Assembly: GCA_001510385.1 (NCBI GenBank)
Contig: LFFE01000007.1
Location: 62,001 to 126,000, forward strand
Length of the DNA stretch: 64,000 nt
Direction: 5' to 3'
Source: Actinobacteria bacterium casp-actino5
GTDB lineage: Bacteria; Actinomycetota; Acidimicrobiia; Acidimicrobiales; Ilumatobacteraceae
In this document: positions 42,865 through 51,472 of the stretch, one piece after another
Layout of the letters: each line of letters opens with the position of its first letter
How positions within the stretch are numbered: the stretch's first letter is position 1
Program-made: the position numbers and the translations under genes
The notes under the pieces: model-generated
What the model saw: the letters and a program-made list of their open reading frames with translations, nothing else
Told to the model about the DNA's origin: nothing
Database searches by the model: none

Positions 42865-44226
42865 ATGTCATCCCCCAATTCTGAGACACTTGCTATTCAG
42901 CAGGCCATTATTCAAGGTGCCTCCGGTGAAGACCTTGCGGCGCTTCCTCTTCCCGAGTCCTATCGGGCAGCGTTTGTGAAACGCGATGAAACAGCAATGT
43001 TTGAAGGGGTTGAGTCCGCTGACAAAGACCCCCGGAAGTCCCTTCACATAGGTGAAGTTGCTTTGCCCGAACTAGCCCCCGACGAGGTGTACATCGCGGT
43101 CATGGCCTCGTCGATCAACTTCAATACGGTGTGGACTTCAATCTTTGAGCCACTTCCAACCTTTGGATTTCTCGACCGATTGGCACGCGAATCTGAATGG
43201 GCCGCCCGCCATCAACGCGACGAACACATCATTGGATCTGATGCTTCTGGTGTTGTGCTCCGAGTGGGTTCTGCCGTGCGAAATTGGAAACCCGGTGACC
43301 GAGTCACCGTCCACTGCAACCATGTCGACGACCAGGACCCGACGGCGCACGACGACTCAATGCTTGCAACAAACCAACGAATCTGGGGCTTCGAAACGAA
43401 CTTTGGCGGACTCGCCGACATCTCGGTGGTGAAAGCCAACCAGCTCATGCCCAAGCCCACACACCTCACGTGGGAAGAGTCGGCGGTGAATGCGCTTTGC
43501 AACTCCACCAGCTATCGGATGCTCGTCAGCGATAACGGAGCGCGCATGAAGCAGGGCGACTCTGTGCTCGTCTGGGGTGCTACCGGCGGCATCGGTGGCT
43601 ATGGAGTGCAATATGTTCTCAACGGTGGCGGAACTCCGATTGGCGTTGTCTCCTCCCCAGAACGTGCCGCATTGTTGAACGACCTCGGCTGCGAAGCGGT
43701 CATTGATCGTCGAGCAGAGGGATATTCCTTCTGGAAGGACGAACACACCCAGGACGAATCAGAGTGGCGGCGTTTTGGCGGAAAAATTCGCAGCCTCGTT
43801 GGCGAAGACCCTGACATCGTGTTCGAACACCCGGGACGTTCAACGATGGGTGCATCAATCTTTGCCGTTCGTCGTGGTGGCACCGTTGTCACCTGTGCTG
43901 CAACATCGGGCTACATGGTGGAGTTCGATAACCGACATTTCTGGATGAAACTCAAGCGCCTGCTCTCATCTCACTTTGCAAACTACGCGGAGTCATGGGC
44001 TGCGAATAGGCTGATCGATCAAGGGCGCATCCAACCTCTCCTCAGCAAGGTGTACACCCTTGACGAAACTGGTGAGGCGGCGAGGGCAGTTCACCGAAAT
44101 GAGATCGAAGGTAAGGCTGGTGTGCTTTGCCTCTCCCCATCTGCGGGCCTCGGAATCGATGATGCAGAGAAGCGAGACCGCATCGGCGAACACAAGATTA
44201 CGACCTTCCAGCGTCACGCTGGCTGA
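42865..44226 (+). CDS. ccr: Crotonyl-CoA carboxylase/reductase
   Basis: The key enzyme of the ethylmalonyl-CoA pathway: NADPH-dependent reductive carboxylation of crotonyl-CoA to ethylmalonyl-CoA. The 453-residue MDR-family protein has DEVYIAVMASSINFNTVWTS, HIIGSDASGVVLRVGSAVRN, IWGFETNFGGLADISVVKAN, SVLVWGATGGIGGYGVQYVL and LSSHFANYAESWAANRLID. Residues matching the CO2 pocket described for the Kitasatospora enzyme are present, by my alignment Asn87, Phe176, Glu177 and His370. This separates it from ordinary enoyl-CoA reductases. The epimerase gene follows 21 bp downstream. Confidence 0.95.
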   Translation: MSSPNSETLAIQQAIIQGASGEDLAALPLPESYRAAFVKRDETAMFEGVESADKDPRKSLHIGEVALPELAPDEVYIAVMASSINFNTVWTSIFEPLPTFGFLDRLARESEWAARHQRDEHIIGSDASGVVLRVGSAVRNWKPGDRVTVHCNHVDDQDPTAHDDSMLATNQRIWGFETNFGGLADISVVKANQLMPKPTHLTWEESAVNALCNSTSYRMLVSDNGARMKQGDSVLVWGATGGIGGYGVQYVLNGGGTPIGVVSSPERAALLNDLGCEAVIDRRAEGYSFWKDEHTQDESEWRRFGGKIRSLVGEDPDIVFEHPGRSTMGASIFAVRRGGTVVTCAATSGYMVEFDNRHFWMKLKRLLSSHFANYAESWAANRLIDQGRIQPLLSKVYTLDETGEAARAVHRNEIEGKAGVLCLSPSAGLGIDDAEKRDRIGEHKITTFQRHAG

Positions 44227-44247
44227 GTTCTCGGGCAGAATACACAT

Positions 44248-44649
44248 ATGTTGCTTACCGAAATTGACCACGTTGCCATCGCTGTCCGAGATCTTGAGGC
44301 CGCGATTGATTACTACCAGAGAGCGTTTGGCGCGACAGTTGACCATCGCGAGGTTGTCGAATCCGACGGTGTCGAAGAAGCACTGCTCAAGGTTGCAGAG
44401 AGTTACGTACAGCTCCTGACCCCGACACGAGATGATTCTCCTGTGGCAAAAGCGATTGAAAAGCGTGGCGAAGGACTTCACCACATTGGCTACCGGGTCA
44501 GCGACTGTGCTGCTGCTCTAGAAGCGATGGTTGCTGCGGGAGCTACACCGATCGACACGGCACCACGCCCCGGTAGCCGCGGAACGACGGTTGCATTCAT
44601 GCATCCCAAGGGCAGTTTTGGCACCCTGATCGAACTCGTTCAGGAATAG
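44248..44649 (+). CDS. mce: Methylmalonyl-CoA/ethylmalonyl-CoA epimerase
   Basis: A 133-residue VOC-fold epimerase that interconverts (2R) and (2S) methylmalonyl- or ethylmalonyl-CoA, needed between the carboxylase and the mutase. Segments: EIDHVAIAVRDLEAAIDYYQ, YVQLLTPTRDDSPVAKAIEK, GEGLHHIGYRVSDCAAALEA and GSFGTLIELVQE, with metal ligands His near residue 8, the His in LHHIGY and the final Glu. It lies right after ccr and is probably cotranscribed. Confidence 0.94.
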   Translation: MLLTEIDHVAIAVRDLEAAIDYYQRAFGATVDHREVVESDGVEEALLKVAESYVQLLTPTRDDSPVAKAIEKRGEGLHHIGYRVSDCAAALEAMVAAGATPIDTAPRPGSRGTTVAFMHPKGSFGTLIELVQE

Positions 44650-44658
44650 CCGCACGCG

Positions 44659-45306
44659 ATGACGAATCCCCCCGCAGCTGTGCTGTGGGACATGGACGGG
44701 ACACTCGTCGACACTGAGCCGTACTGGTTTGCGGCCGAGCACCGATTAGTTGAGTCCTTCGGGAACACATGGTCCGACGAGCATGCTCATGCTGTCGTTG
44801 GTTTCGACCTGTTCGATACAGCCGCCTACATCATCGAGCACGGTGGTGTCGATCTTGAACCGAAAGCCGTCGTGGAGAACCTGCTCGACGCCGTGATTAG
44901 CGCGTGCCAAGAGCAACTTCCATGGCGACCAGGGGCACGTGAGCTTCTGCAAGAACTTCAGTCGTTGGGGGTGCCGTGCGCACTTGTCACGATGTCGTGG
45001 CGTCGCTTCGCCGAAGCGGTCCTTGATGAACTTCCGTCGAACATGTTCGCGGCCACTGTGTTTGGCGACGAGGTAAGGCACGGCAAACCCCACCCTGAGC
45101 CATATCTCACAGCTGCGGCCTTGCTGAATGTCGACCCGCAAGAATGCATAGCGATCGAGGACTCACCCACCGGTGTCGCTTCGGCGCACGCCGCAGGATG
45201 CCGCGTCCTTGGCGTACCCAATATGAAACGACTCGAGACCGGCGACGGGATTCGAATCATCTCATCTCTGGCTGACGTCGACGCAAGGTCGTTATGGACG
45301 ACGTAG
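44659..45306 (+). CDS. HAD-superfamily phosphatase (beta-phosphoglucomutase-like)
   Basis: A 215-residue HAD hydrolase. Motif I is LWDMDGTLVDTEPYW, motif II is in CALVTMSWRRFAE, motif III is the Lys in RHGKPHPEPYLTAA and motif IV is CIAIEDSPTGVASAHAAGCR. The helical cap of the phosphoglucomutase/phosphoglycolate phosphatase type is present. The substrate is unknown. It follows the epimerase by 9 bp and overlaps the GH18 gene by 13 bp. Confidence 0.9.
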   Translation: MTNPPAAVLWDMDGTLVDTEPYWFAAEHRLVESFGNTWSDEHAHAVVGFDLFDTAAYIIEHGGVDLEPKAVVENLLDAVISACQEQLPWRPGARELLQELQSLGVPCALVTMSWRRFAEAVLDELPSNMFAATVFGDEVRHGKPHPEPYLTAAALLNVDPQECIAIEDSPTGVASAHAAGCRVLGVPNMKRLETGDGIRIISSLADVDARSLWTT

Positions 45307-46517
45307 CGGCGGCATCGTCCGAGCGTCAATCGACATCTCGGTCATGGGCCTTGCTCGGGTTCTTTGGAGTGTTCTGCGTGGTTGCCTTCGCAGTCGCCCT
45401 TTGGCCTCGGGAATCTCACGTGACTGGCCCTGTCGCTACTACAACGCCGGTGCCTCCGGCACCAGCGACAATTGATGGTTGGACGCCATATTGGGTACTT
45501 GATCGCATTTTGGAGCAACCAGATTCGGGAGCATCACGTTTAAGCAACCTGCGCGAAGTGTCACCATTTTGGTTTTCGGTGACAGGCTTTGACGCAATCG
45601 ATTCCGACACCTTCACGCCCGATGATCTCGCGGAGGAATACATCGGTCAACTTCGGAACGCCGGGGTAGCGATCGTTCCATCGCTACTCGACCGAATGGC
45701 TGCGGGACAGATGGCAACGATCCTGTCGAACCCGGTGGTGCGCTCGGCGCATGTCGTGGCGATCCGAGAATTCGCTGAACAACTCGACGCAGACGGTATC
45801 GACATCGATTACGAACAATTTGCCTTCGCTGACGACCCGTCAACATGGATAGCGACCCGCCCGAACTGGATTGATTTCATCGCAGAGCTCTCAGTAGGCC
45901 TTCATGACGATGGACGGACGTTATCGGTAAGCATTCCAGCGGTCTACGACGAACGTGTCACTGGCGATCGTGGCTACTGGGTCTACGACCATGGAGCAAT
46001 CGCTGAATATGTAGATTCGCTTCGCATCATGGCGTACGACTACTCGGTCGTTGAACCAGGACCAATCGCTCCTCTCGATTGGTTTGAGCAGGTCATCGAT
46101 GGCGTCCTGCTCGCTGTGCCACAACAATTCCATGAGCGAATCGTTCTCGGCATCGGTTCATATGGCTACAACTGGCCCACCACTGTCATTGGTGAATGTC
46201 CAGAGGATGCACCAGGGCGAACAGGTGTGAACCCAGGCACTCTCGATGATCTCATCTCGCGACGCGGCATCGAGCCGGTTGCTGATGTGGTCACCGGGGA
46301 GTGGACGGCAACATACGAACTTACGGTCGACAATGGTGTCACCCAGTGTGTACAAACCCGACAACTTCATTGGATTGATGCCGACGGTGTCGCACTCCGG
46401 GTGGAGATGGCCCGTCGTGCTGGAATAGAGGGTGTGGCATTATGGGCTTTGGGATACGAGGACGACGAAGTGTGGAATGCGCTCATATCATCGTCGACAA
46501 GGAATCTCATTCCATGA
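45294..46517 (+). CDS. Membrane-anchored glycoside hydrolase family 18 protein
   Basis: A 407-residue GH18-type protein with an N-terminal membrane anchor (about residues 19-40). The catalytic signature is DGIDIDYEQF with the proton-donor glutamate at 174; RIMAYDYSVVEPGPIAPLDW is the conserved substrate-pocket strand. The layout resembles YaaH-type spore and cell-wall hydrolases more than large chitinases, so peptidoglycan or N-acetylglucosamine-containing glycans are possible targets. It overlaps the HAD gene and its TGA overlaps the methyltransferase ATG (ATGA). Confidence 0.85.
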   Translation: MDDVAAASSERQSTSRSWALLGFFGVFCVVAFAVALWPRESHVTGPVATTTPVPPAPATIDGWTPYWVLDRILEQPDSGASRLSNLREVSPFWFSVTGFDAIDSDTFTPDDLAEEYIGQLRNAGVAIVPSLLDRMAAGQMATILSNPVVRSAHVVAIREFAEQLDADGIDIDYEQFAFADDPSTWIATRPNWIDFIAELSVGLHDDGRTLSVSIPAVYDERVTGDRGYWVYDHGAIAEYVDSLRIMAYDYSVVEPGPIAPLDWFEQVIDGVLLAVPQQFHERIVLGIGSYGYNWPTTVIGECPEDAPGRTGVNPGTLDDLISRRGIEPVADVVTGEWTATYELTVDNGVTQCVQTRQLHWIDADGVALRVEMARRAGIEGVALWALGYEDDEVWNALISSSTRNLIP

Positions 46518-47692
46518 CCGACGACCTCACGGTTGACACCGACGAACTGCGCAACATTGCTCATCACGTATTGAACAGTGACCTCATCGAGGCCACTATC
46601 CGTGGGCAGCGTCCGAAAGCAACCAGCAATCTTGAACGTGTCCGCATTCGACAAGTCACCATTTCTGATGGCGCTGTGATTCAGTTCGAGGAGTTCGATG
46701 GGACTCGCACGAACGTCAGCAATCTTGATGATGTCGCCGCGGTTGAGCGGTTCATTGACCTCTTTCGAGATGGCATGCGAACTGCATACATCCGGATGAT
46801 TGGACACGATCTACAAGTCACGATTTCTCGCAGGGGCAAAGTGCAACAGGTTCGACATGCTGCATCTCGCGAGCCCGCAGACACCCAGCACAACCGTCAA
46901 AAACGGCATCTCATCCCCGAGTCCGCACCGTTCCTCGCACAGGTCGGGATTGCTACCGAGGCAGGAACGGTTCACCCGACTGCCCGGGACAAATATCGAC
47001 AGGTACAGCAGTTTGTTGAAATTCTCGATCGCCTTCTCGGTGATCACGACCAATCGAGCCCATTACACATTGTCGATCTTGGGTGCGGATCTGGTGTGCT
47101 CACCTTGGCTGCGCACTATCACCTCTTGTCCGCGGGATTTGATGTCCATACAACAGGAGTCGATCTCAAGGATGAACTGGTGGCGCAACTCAACACCACC
47201 GCAGCACAACTCGGTTGGAACACCATCAAATTCGTCACAGGAGCAATTGCTGATTGGCGTCCTGAACCTGATTCGCTTCCCAATTTGGTGATTGCACTAC
47301 ATGCCTGTGACACCGCTACCGATGACGCAATTTCTCGAGCAGTCGAGTGGAAGAGCGATCACCTGTTGGTGGCTCCGTGTTGCCAGCATGATCTGCAGCG
47401 CCAGATTGACCGTTCGCAGATCCCTGCAGGTTTTGAGTCACTCGTCCGCCATGGAATTGTTCGTGAGCGACTCGGTGATCTTCTTACCGACACCTTCAGA
47501 GCCGATGTGCTGTCAGCACTCGGCTGGCGCACTGATGTCATCGAATTTGTCGACAATCAGCACACGGCGAAGAACATCATGATTCGTGCCTCGCAAACCG
47601 GCGCCGCAGATGATGCGGCACGCCAACGAGCCATTGACGTGACTACCCACTGGTCGGTACGCCCAGCACTCACACATCTGCTGGAGGATTAA
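46514..47692 (+). CDS. SAM-dependent methyltransferase (METTL25-like domain)
   Basis: A 392-residue protein. The N-terminal region is not recognised. The class I SAM-binding motif LHIVDLGCGSGVLTLAAHYH is near residue 185, followed by VIALHACDTATDDAISRAVE and LLVAPCCQHDLQRQID. The HACD-to-PCC pattern is typical of a poorly studied methyltransferase family (pfam13679-like) whose substrates are mostly unknown. I start at ATG 46514, because ATGA overlaps the GH18 stop; an upstream start at 46442 would lie inside that gene. The end overlaps the convergent redoxin by 23 bp. Confidence 0.8.
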   Translation: MTDDLTVDTDELRNIAHHVLNSDLIEATIRGQRPKATSNLERVRIRQVTISDGAVIQFEEFDGTRTNVSNLDDVAAVERFIDLFRDGMRTAYIRMIGHDLQVTISRRGKVQQVRHAASREPADTQHNRQKRHLIPESAPFLAQVGIATEAGTVHPTARDKYRQVQQFVEILDRLLGDHDQSSPLHIVDLGCGSGVLTLAAHYHLLSAGFDVHTTGVDLKDELVAQLNTTAAQLGWNTIKFVTGAIADWRPEPDSLPNLVIALHACDTATDDAISRAVEWKSDHLLVAPCCQHDLQRQIDRSQIPAGFESLVRHGIVRERLGDLLTDTFRADVLSALGWRTDVIEFVDNQHTAKNIMIRASQTGAADDAARQRAIDVTTHWSVRPALTHLLED

Positions 47693-48479
47693 TCAGCGAC
47701 GTCACGAGCTCGGCGAGCGCAAGTGCCCCGAGTTCACCACCCCACCGGCCTCGAACAAATCCGCTCTCATCAATGAGCACCATGAACGGAAAACCGGTCA
47801 CCCCGAATGCTTCAGCGGCAATAAATGTTGACCGGCTGCTGTCAAAGGCATCGGCGATGATCTCGTAGGTCCAATCTTTCTCACTCAGCCAACGCTGTGG
47901 CGGAAAGTTTGGTCGTTGAGGCGATACCGCGGTGCTCACACCAACAACCCGAAGGCCGTCAGGCCACGCACTGGCGTCGCGAATACGATTAATTTCAGGA
48001 ATCTCGTTGTTGCAGTGGGGGCACCAGTGCGCCAAAAACACGATGAGCGTTGCCGCTCCATCAGAGGGTCCTACCTCAACAGTGTTGCCCTCAAAATCTT
48101 CTCCAATCATCAATGGAATCTGAGTTCCGACCGCTTCATCATTGTGCGAATCGTTAAGAAACGGCAGAGCATCTCCGAGGACTGCAACCGGGCGCACTTG
48201 CCCCTCAAACTCCTCAGGAAATTCGACAATCTCAGGGGTTGCGCGAGGAGCACTCACCTCTTCGTCGGCGGTGTCCAACTGATCGGTTTGCGGTGTGTCA
48301 CTTGCTGGTGCCTCACTTGATGAGGGTGTCGATGTTGCACCATCGAGGGCAGTCTCTGATCGTTCAGTATCCGATGACGCAGTCGTGGTGACGGCATTAG
48401 TTTCGAGTTTGATCACCACATCTGATGAACATGCCGCTGCGAGAACACCTGCTACCAGAGCCGCTGCAACAACCTTCAC
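47670..48479 (-). CDS. TlpA-like thiol-disulfide lipoprotein
   Basis: A 269-residue secreted redoxin. VAAALVAGVLAAACSSD is a lipoprotein signal with the lipobox cysteine in AAAC. A low-complexity Ser/Thr/Asp/Glu linker runs to about residue 100, then a thioredoxin fold with the active site LAHWCPHCNNEIPEI and cis-proline region GFPFMVLIDESG. It probably exchanges disulfides outside the membrane. Its ATG overlaps the dsbB-like stop (ATGA) so they form an oxidative folding pair. Confidence 0.88.
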   Translation of the reverse strand: MKVVAAALVAGVLAAACSSDVVIKLETNAVTTTASSDTERSETALDGATSTPSSSEAPASDTPQTDQLDTADEEVSAPRATPEIVEFPEEFEGQVRPVAVLGDALPFLNDSHNDEAVGTQIPLMIGEDFEGNTVEVGPSDGAATLIVFLAHWCPHCNNEIPEINRIRDASAWPDGLRVVGVSTAVSPQRPNFPPQRWLSEKDWTYEIIADAFDSSRSTFIAAEAFGVTGFPFMVLIDESGFVRGRWGGELGALALAELVTSLINPPADV

Positions 48480-49030
48480 TCTTCAACACGCTCCGGGATT
48501 GCATTCACAACGATGAGTGTGATGAAGCCGATCAGGGCCATTCCGGCAAGAGTGAGGAACCCAAATGACCGGAACCAGATATCGGTGCATGAGGGACCAG
48601 TTGCAGCGCAGGATCCGGAGTCAAGTCCCGGCCGCCATTCGATGAGATAGTGCCACGCAGAAATACACGCTCCAATGGCTGCGATCGGCAACACATAGAA
48701 CCGTGCTGTGGTATCACGACGAATGAATGAGACGAGTCCGATGATGGCAATTGGGTACATCGCAATCCTTTGAAACCAGCAAAATCGACATGGGATGTAG
48801 TTCGCAACTTCCGAGAAGTACAGCGAGCCAAGCATTGCCCCACCTGCGACACATAGCGTGATTGTTGCGCGAAACTCCCTAACAGCGTCCAACACGCTGT
48901 CCCGACCGGTAAACCAGCTCAGCAAAATGACGAGCGCTGCAACGCCAACGACAATCGCAAGCGTTGCTGACAAGGTCTCCACCATGTCTGTAATCTCGTA
49001 CTTTGACAGTGCGATAAACGTCATAGACAT
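48476..49030 (-). CDS. dsbB: DsbB-like disulfide bond formation membrane protein
   Basis: A 184-residue four-helix membrane protein. The first redox pair is in YIPCRFCWFQRIAM (C-x2-C) and the second in GSCAATGPSCTDIW, matching the periplasmic loop cysteines of DsbB, which reoxidises a thioredoxin-like partner and passes electrons to quinone. The likely partner is the TlpA-like lipoprotein encoded next, coupled by ATGA. The ATG at 49024 is an alternative start with CAGACT 6 bp upstream. Confidence 0.88.
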   Translation of the reverse strand: MSMTFIALSKYEITDMVETLSATLAIVVGVAALVILLSWFTGRDSVLDAVREFRATITLCVAGGAMLGSLYFSEVANYIPCRFCWFQRIAMYPIAIIGLVSFIRRDTTARFYVLPIAAIGACISAWHYLIEWRPGLDSGSCAATGPSCTDIWFRSFGFLTLAGMALIGFITLIVVNAIPERVEE

Positions 49031-49070
49031 AGTCTGCCGGTTTCATCAGGCACTCGCAGTACGAAACGAC

Positions 49071-49076
49071 TAGGGT
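49071..49076 (+). promoter_or_regulatory. -10-like element of the DUF2510 gene (TAGGGT, 7 bp to ATG)
   Basis: TAGGGT ends 7 bp before the ATG at 49084. Confidence 0.5.
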
Positions 49077-49083
49077 TCATCTC

Positions 49084-49506
49084 ATGCTCGAGTTCACATC
49101 GATCAGTGTTTCCTCTTACGAGCCAACAACTCTTTCACAGAAACTCCAAGAATCATCAGCCGATGGTTGGTCGGTGGTCTCCATTGTGAACGCTGGTTCT
49201 GACATCGTTGCCTATCTCTCACGTCCGATCTCGGCGTCCGGAAACCAAACAGCCACGGCCGCCCCGGCACAAGTACCCGCTGATGCCGGTGGTGTGGGCT
49301 GGGGAATGCACACAGGGGCCTCAACCTCCGCCGAGAGCGCTGCCGAATCGACTTCAACACCGTCAACGTCATCATCTTCGGCAGCTCCTGCCGGTTGGTA
49401 TGCCGACCCATCAGGACGATTCGAACTTCGTTACTGGAACGGCGACAAGTGGACCGAACATGTGTCACGAGCCGGGCAGCAATCGACTGACCCACCTGTT
49501 GCCTAA
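49084..49506 (+). CDS. DUF2510 domain protein
   Basis: A 140-residue protein: an N-terminal alpha/beta region (TLSQKLQESSADGWSVVSIV), a Ser/Thr/Ala-rich linker, and a C-terminal DUF2510 domain with AGWYADPSGRFELRYWNGDK followed by WTEHVS. DUF2510 is a short tryptophan-rich module found mostly in Actinobacteria, often attached to membrane or secreted proteins; its function is unknown. No signal peptide is seen here. It precedes the MBL-Rieske gene by 3 bp and should be cotranscribed with it. Confidence 0.85.
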   Translation: MLEFTSISVSSYEPTTLSQKLQESSADGWSVVSIVNAGSDIVAYLSRPISASGNQTATAAPAQVPADAGGVGWGMHTGASTSAESAAESTSTPSTSSSSAAPAGWYADPSGRFELRYWNGDKWTEHVSRAGQQSTDPPVA

Positions 49507-49509
49507 CCC

Positions 49510-51099
49510 GTGCACGCAACCTCTCTTGGACATGCCGGAATCCTCATCGAATGTGAGGCCGCATCAATCCTGTGTGACCCGTGGTTCGAACCAGCATTCT
49601 TGGGATCTTGGTTCGTTTTTCCCCGAAACGATCAACTCGATGAAGATCTTCTGCGACGCATCGAGCAATCCGATTACTTGTACATCTCACACCTTCATGG
49701 CGACCATCACGATGCAGAATGGCTGAAGCACCACCTCAGACGAGATATTCCGATTCTGCTTCCTGACTACCCAACTGCCGAACAGCAACGCGAACTTCAG
49801 CACCTCGGCTTCACAAACTTCATCCGAACCAAAAACGGCGTGGAACAGGTTCTCCAAGATGGTCTTTCGGTAGCGATTCACGTAGAGACCTCGATTACCG
49901 ATGGTCCGGGTGGTGATTCAGCGATCGTGGTGAGCGACGGGATCCATCGGCTTGTCAACCAAAACGACTGCAGAACCCATGACCTCGCCGCGCTGCGTTC
50001 GCATGGACCAGTCGATCTGCACTGGCTTCAGTACTCAGGAGCAATTTGGTACCCAATGGTCTACGAACTTGACACAGACGAGATGGCCGATTTGTGCTCG
50101 TCAAAAGTGGAAAGCCAAGGTGCAAGAGCGCTGAAGTACGTGGAAGCACTCGATGCGAGATGCGTGGTCCCGAGTGCAGGACCGCCTGCATTTCTTGACG
50201 ACGGGTTGTTTGAACTCAATATGATTTCAGGTGACGAGGCGAGCATCTTCCCAGACCAGCGCTGGTTTCTCCATCAATTATCAGCGGCCGACCACCACGG
50301 TGTTCTCGCAATTCCTGGCACGACCATTTCTGTCACAGCAGATGAGATCTCAGTTACCCACCCCTTGCCGTTGACTGAGATCGACGCAATATTCGATGAC
50401 AAACGTACGTACCTTGAGCGATACCGGTCTGATTGGCAGCCTTGGCTAGATGAGTTACATGCATCTTGGAAGCAAGAACCGACCGATCTCGTCGCCAGAA
50501 TTGCTGCCTGGTGGGAACCACTCATGGCGAAGGCCCCAACTGTATGCGACATGATTGGTGAACCAATGTTGATCCGCGCCGTTGATGATGATGGCGCGTC
50601 GCTTGAGATTTTTGTTGATGTGCGAATGCGTAGAGTGTTCGACGGAAGCACCGTCGAAGATGCTTCCTCCAAGGCCGGATTCAGGTTCACTTTTCCGCGC
50701 GATCTTCTCGAAATCACTGTCGACAATGCTGCAGTTGACTGGTCAAACTCACTACTGCTCTCGTGCAGGTTCTCGGCATGGCGACGTGGACCATATAACG
50801 AATACGTCTACAACTTCTTAAAGTCGCTTTCGATCGAACGAATGACACGAACCGAAGAAGAAGCTCGCTCCAAAGTTCTCGCACAATTATCGACGCACCA
50901 GGTTGACGATGAGGTCGAGGTAGATGGATTCATCGTGCAACGTCGGTGTCCGCACAGAAACGCCGACTTCTCAGTATTCGGTGAGATTGATGGCGACGAT
51001 CTCGTGTGCACATTGCACGGATGGAGATTCGATACCGCAACCGGCCGTTGCCGTACGAGTGACGACCACCCCGTTCGGATCAGACGTCGGGAAACCTAA
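49510..51099 (+). CDS. MBL-fold protein fused to a C-terminal Rieske [2Fe-2S] domain
   Basis: A 529-residue fusion. The N-terminal half is a UlaG-like metallo-beta-lactamase domain: LGHAGILIECEAASILCDPW and the metal motif YISHLHGDHHDAEW (His61, His63, Asp65, His66). The middle (about 290-460) is helical and unrecognised. The last 70 residues form a Rieske domain with C-P-H at 480-482 and C-x2-H at 500-503 (CTLHGWRFDTATG). Rieske plus MBL-like parts also occur in CMP-N-acetylneuraminate hydroxylase, but there the Rieske domain is N-terminal. The substrate is unknown; a role in lipid or sugar hydroxylation is a guess. The start is a GTG, and it overlaps the convergent hspR by 20 bp. Confidence 0.82.
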   Translation: MHATSLGHAGILIECEAASILCDPWFEPAFLGSWFVFPRNDQLDEDLLRRIEQSDYLYISHLHGDHHDAEWLKHHLRRDIPILLPDYPTAEQQRELQHLGFTNFIRTKNGVEQVLQDGLSVAIHVETSITDGPGGDSAIVVSDGIHRLVNQNDCRTHDLAALRSHGPVDLHWLQYSGAIWYPMVYELDTDEMADLCSSKVESQGARALKYVEALDARCVVPSAGPPAFLDDGLFELNMISGDEASIFPDQRWFLHQLSAADHHGVLAIPGTTISVTADEISVTHPLPLTEIDAIFDDKRTYLERYRSDWQPWLDELHASWKQEPTDLVARIAAWWEPLMAKAPTVCDMIGEPMLIRAVDDDGASLEIFVDVRMRRVFDGSTVEDASSKAGFRFTFPRDLLEITVDNAAVDWSNSLLLSCRFSAWRRGPYNEYVYNFLKSLSIERMTRTEEEARSKVLAQLSTHQVDDEVEVDGFIVQRRCPHRNADFSVFGEIDGDDLVCTLHGWRFDTATGRCRTSDDHPVRIRRRET

Positions 51100-51472
51100 G
51101 ACGCTCACCAAAAACCGCGACGCTCTGTCGCAACGGAACGAGATCTCGGCGATGCCGTCGCTCAACCTCATCAACAGCATCGGCAATCTGCTTTCGAGCA
51201 TGTTCGAGTTCGCGACGAAGGTGTTCGACTTCCGCCTCAAGTTCCATAACTCGCCGAATGCCTTCGAGATTCATGCCCGCATCAACAAGTTCAGCGATTC
51301 GTCGCAGTAACTCAATGTCGTCATCGCTGTAACGGCGATTGCCGCCATCGGTGCGTGCCGGCTGAACGAGACCCCTGCGCTCGTAGATTCGCAGAGTCTG
51401 AGGGTGCATTCCTGCGAGTTCAGCCGCAACCGAAATCACATACACCGCCTGCTGTGAAGTTCTCATATTCAT
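51080..51472 (-). CDS. hspR: MerR-family heat-shock repressor HspR
   Basis: A 130-residue MerR-type repressor that blocks the dnaK operon together with DnaK. The N-terminal winged helix reads VISVAAELAGMHPQTLRIYE then RRGLVQPARTDGGNRRYSDD, and MNLEGIRRVMELEAEVEHLR starts the dimer helix. It is the last gene of dnaK-grpE-dnaJ-hspR and its ATG overlaps the dnaJ stop (ATGA). Its operator, a HAIR palindrome, is upstream of dnaK at 55138-55170. Confidence 0.93.
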   Translation of the reverse strand: MNMRTSQQAVYVISVAAELAGMHPQTLRIYERRGLVQPARTDGGNRRYSDDDIELLRRIAELVDAGMNLEGIRRVMELEAEVEHLRRELEHARKQIADAVDEVERRHRRDLVPLRQSVAVFGERLRFPDV

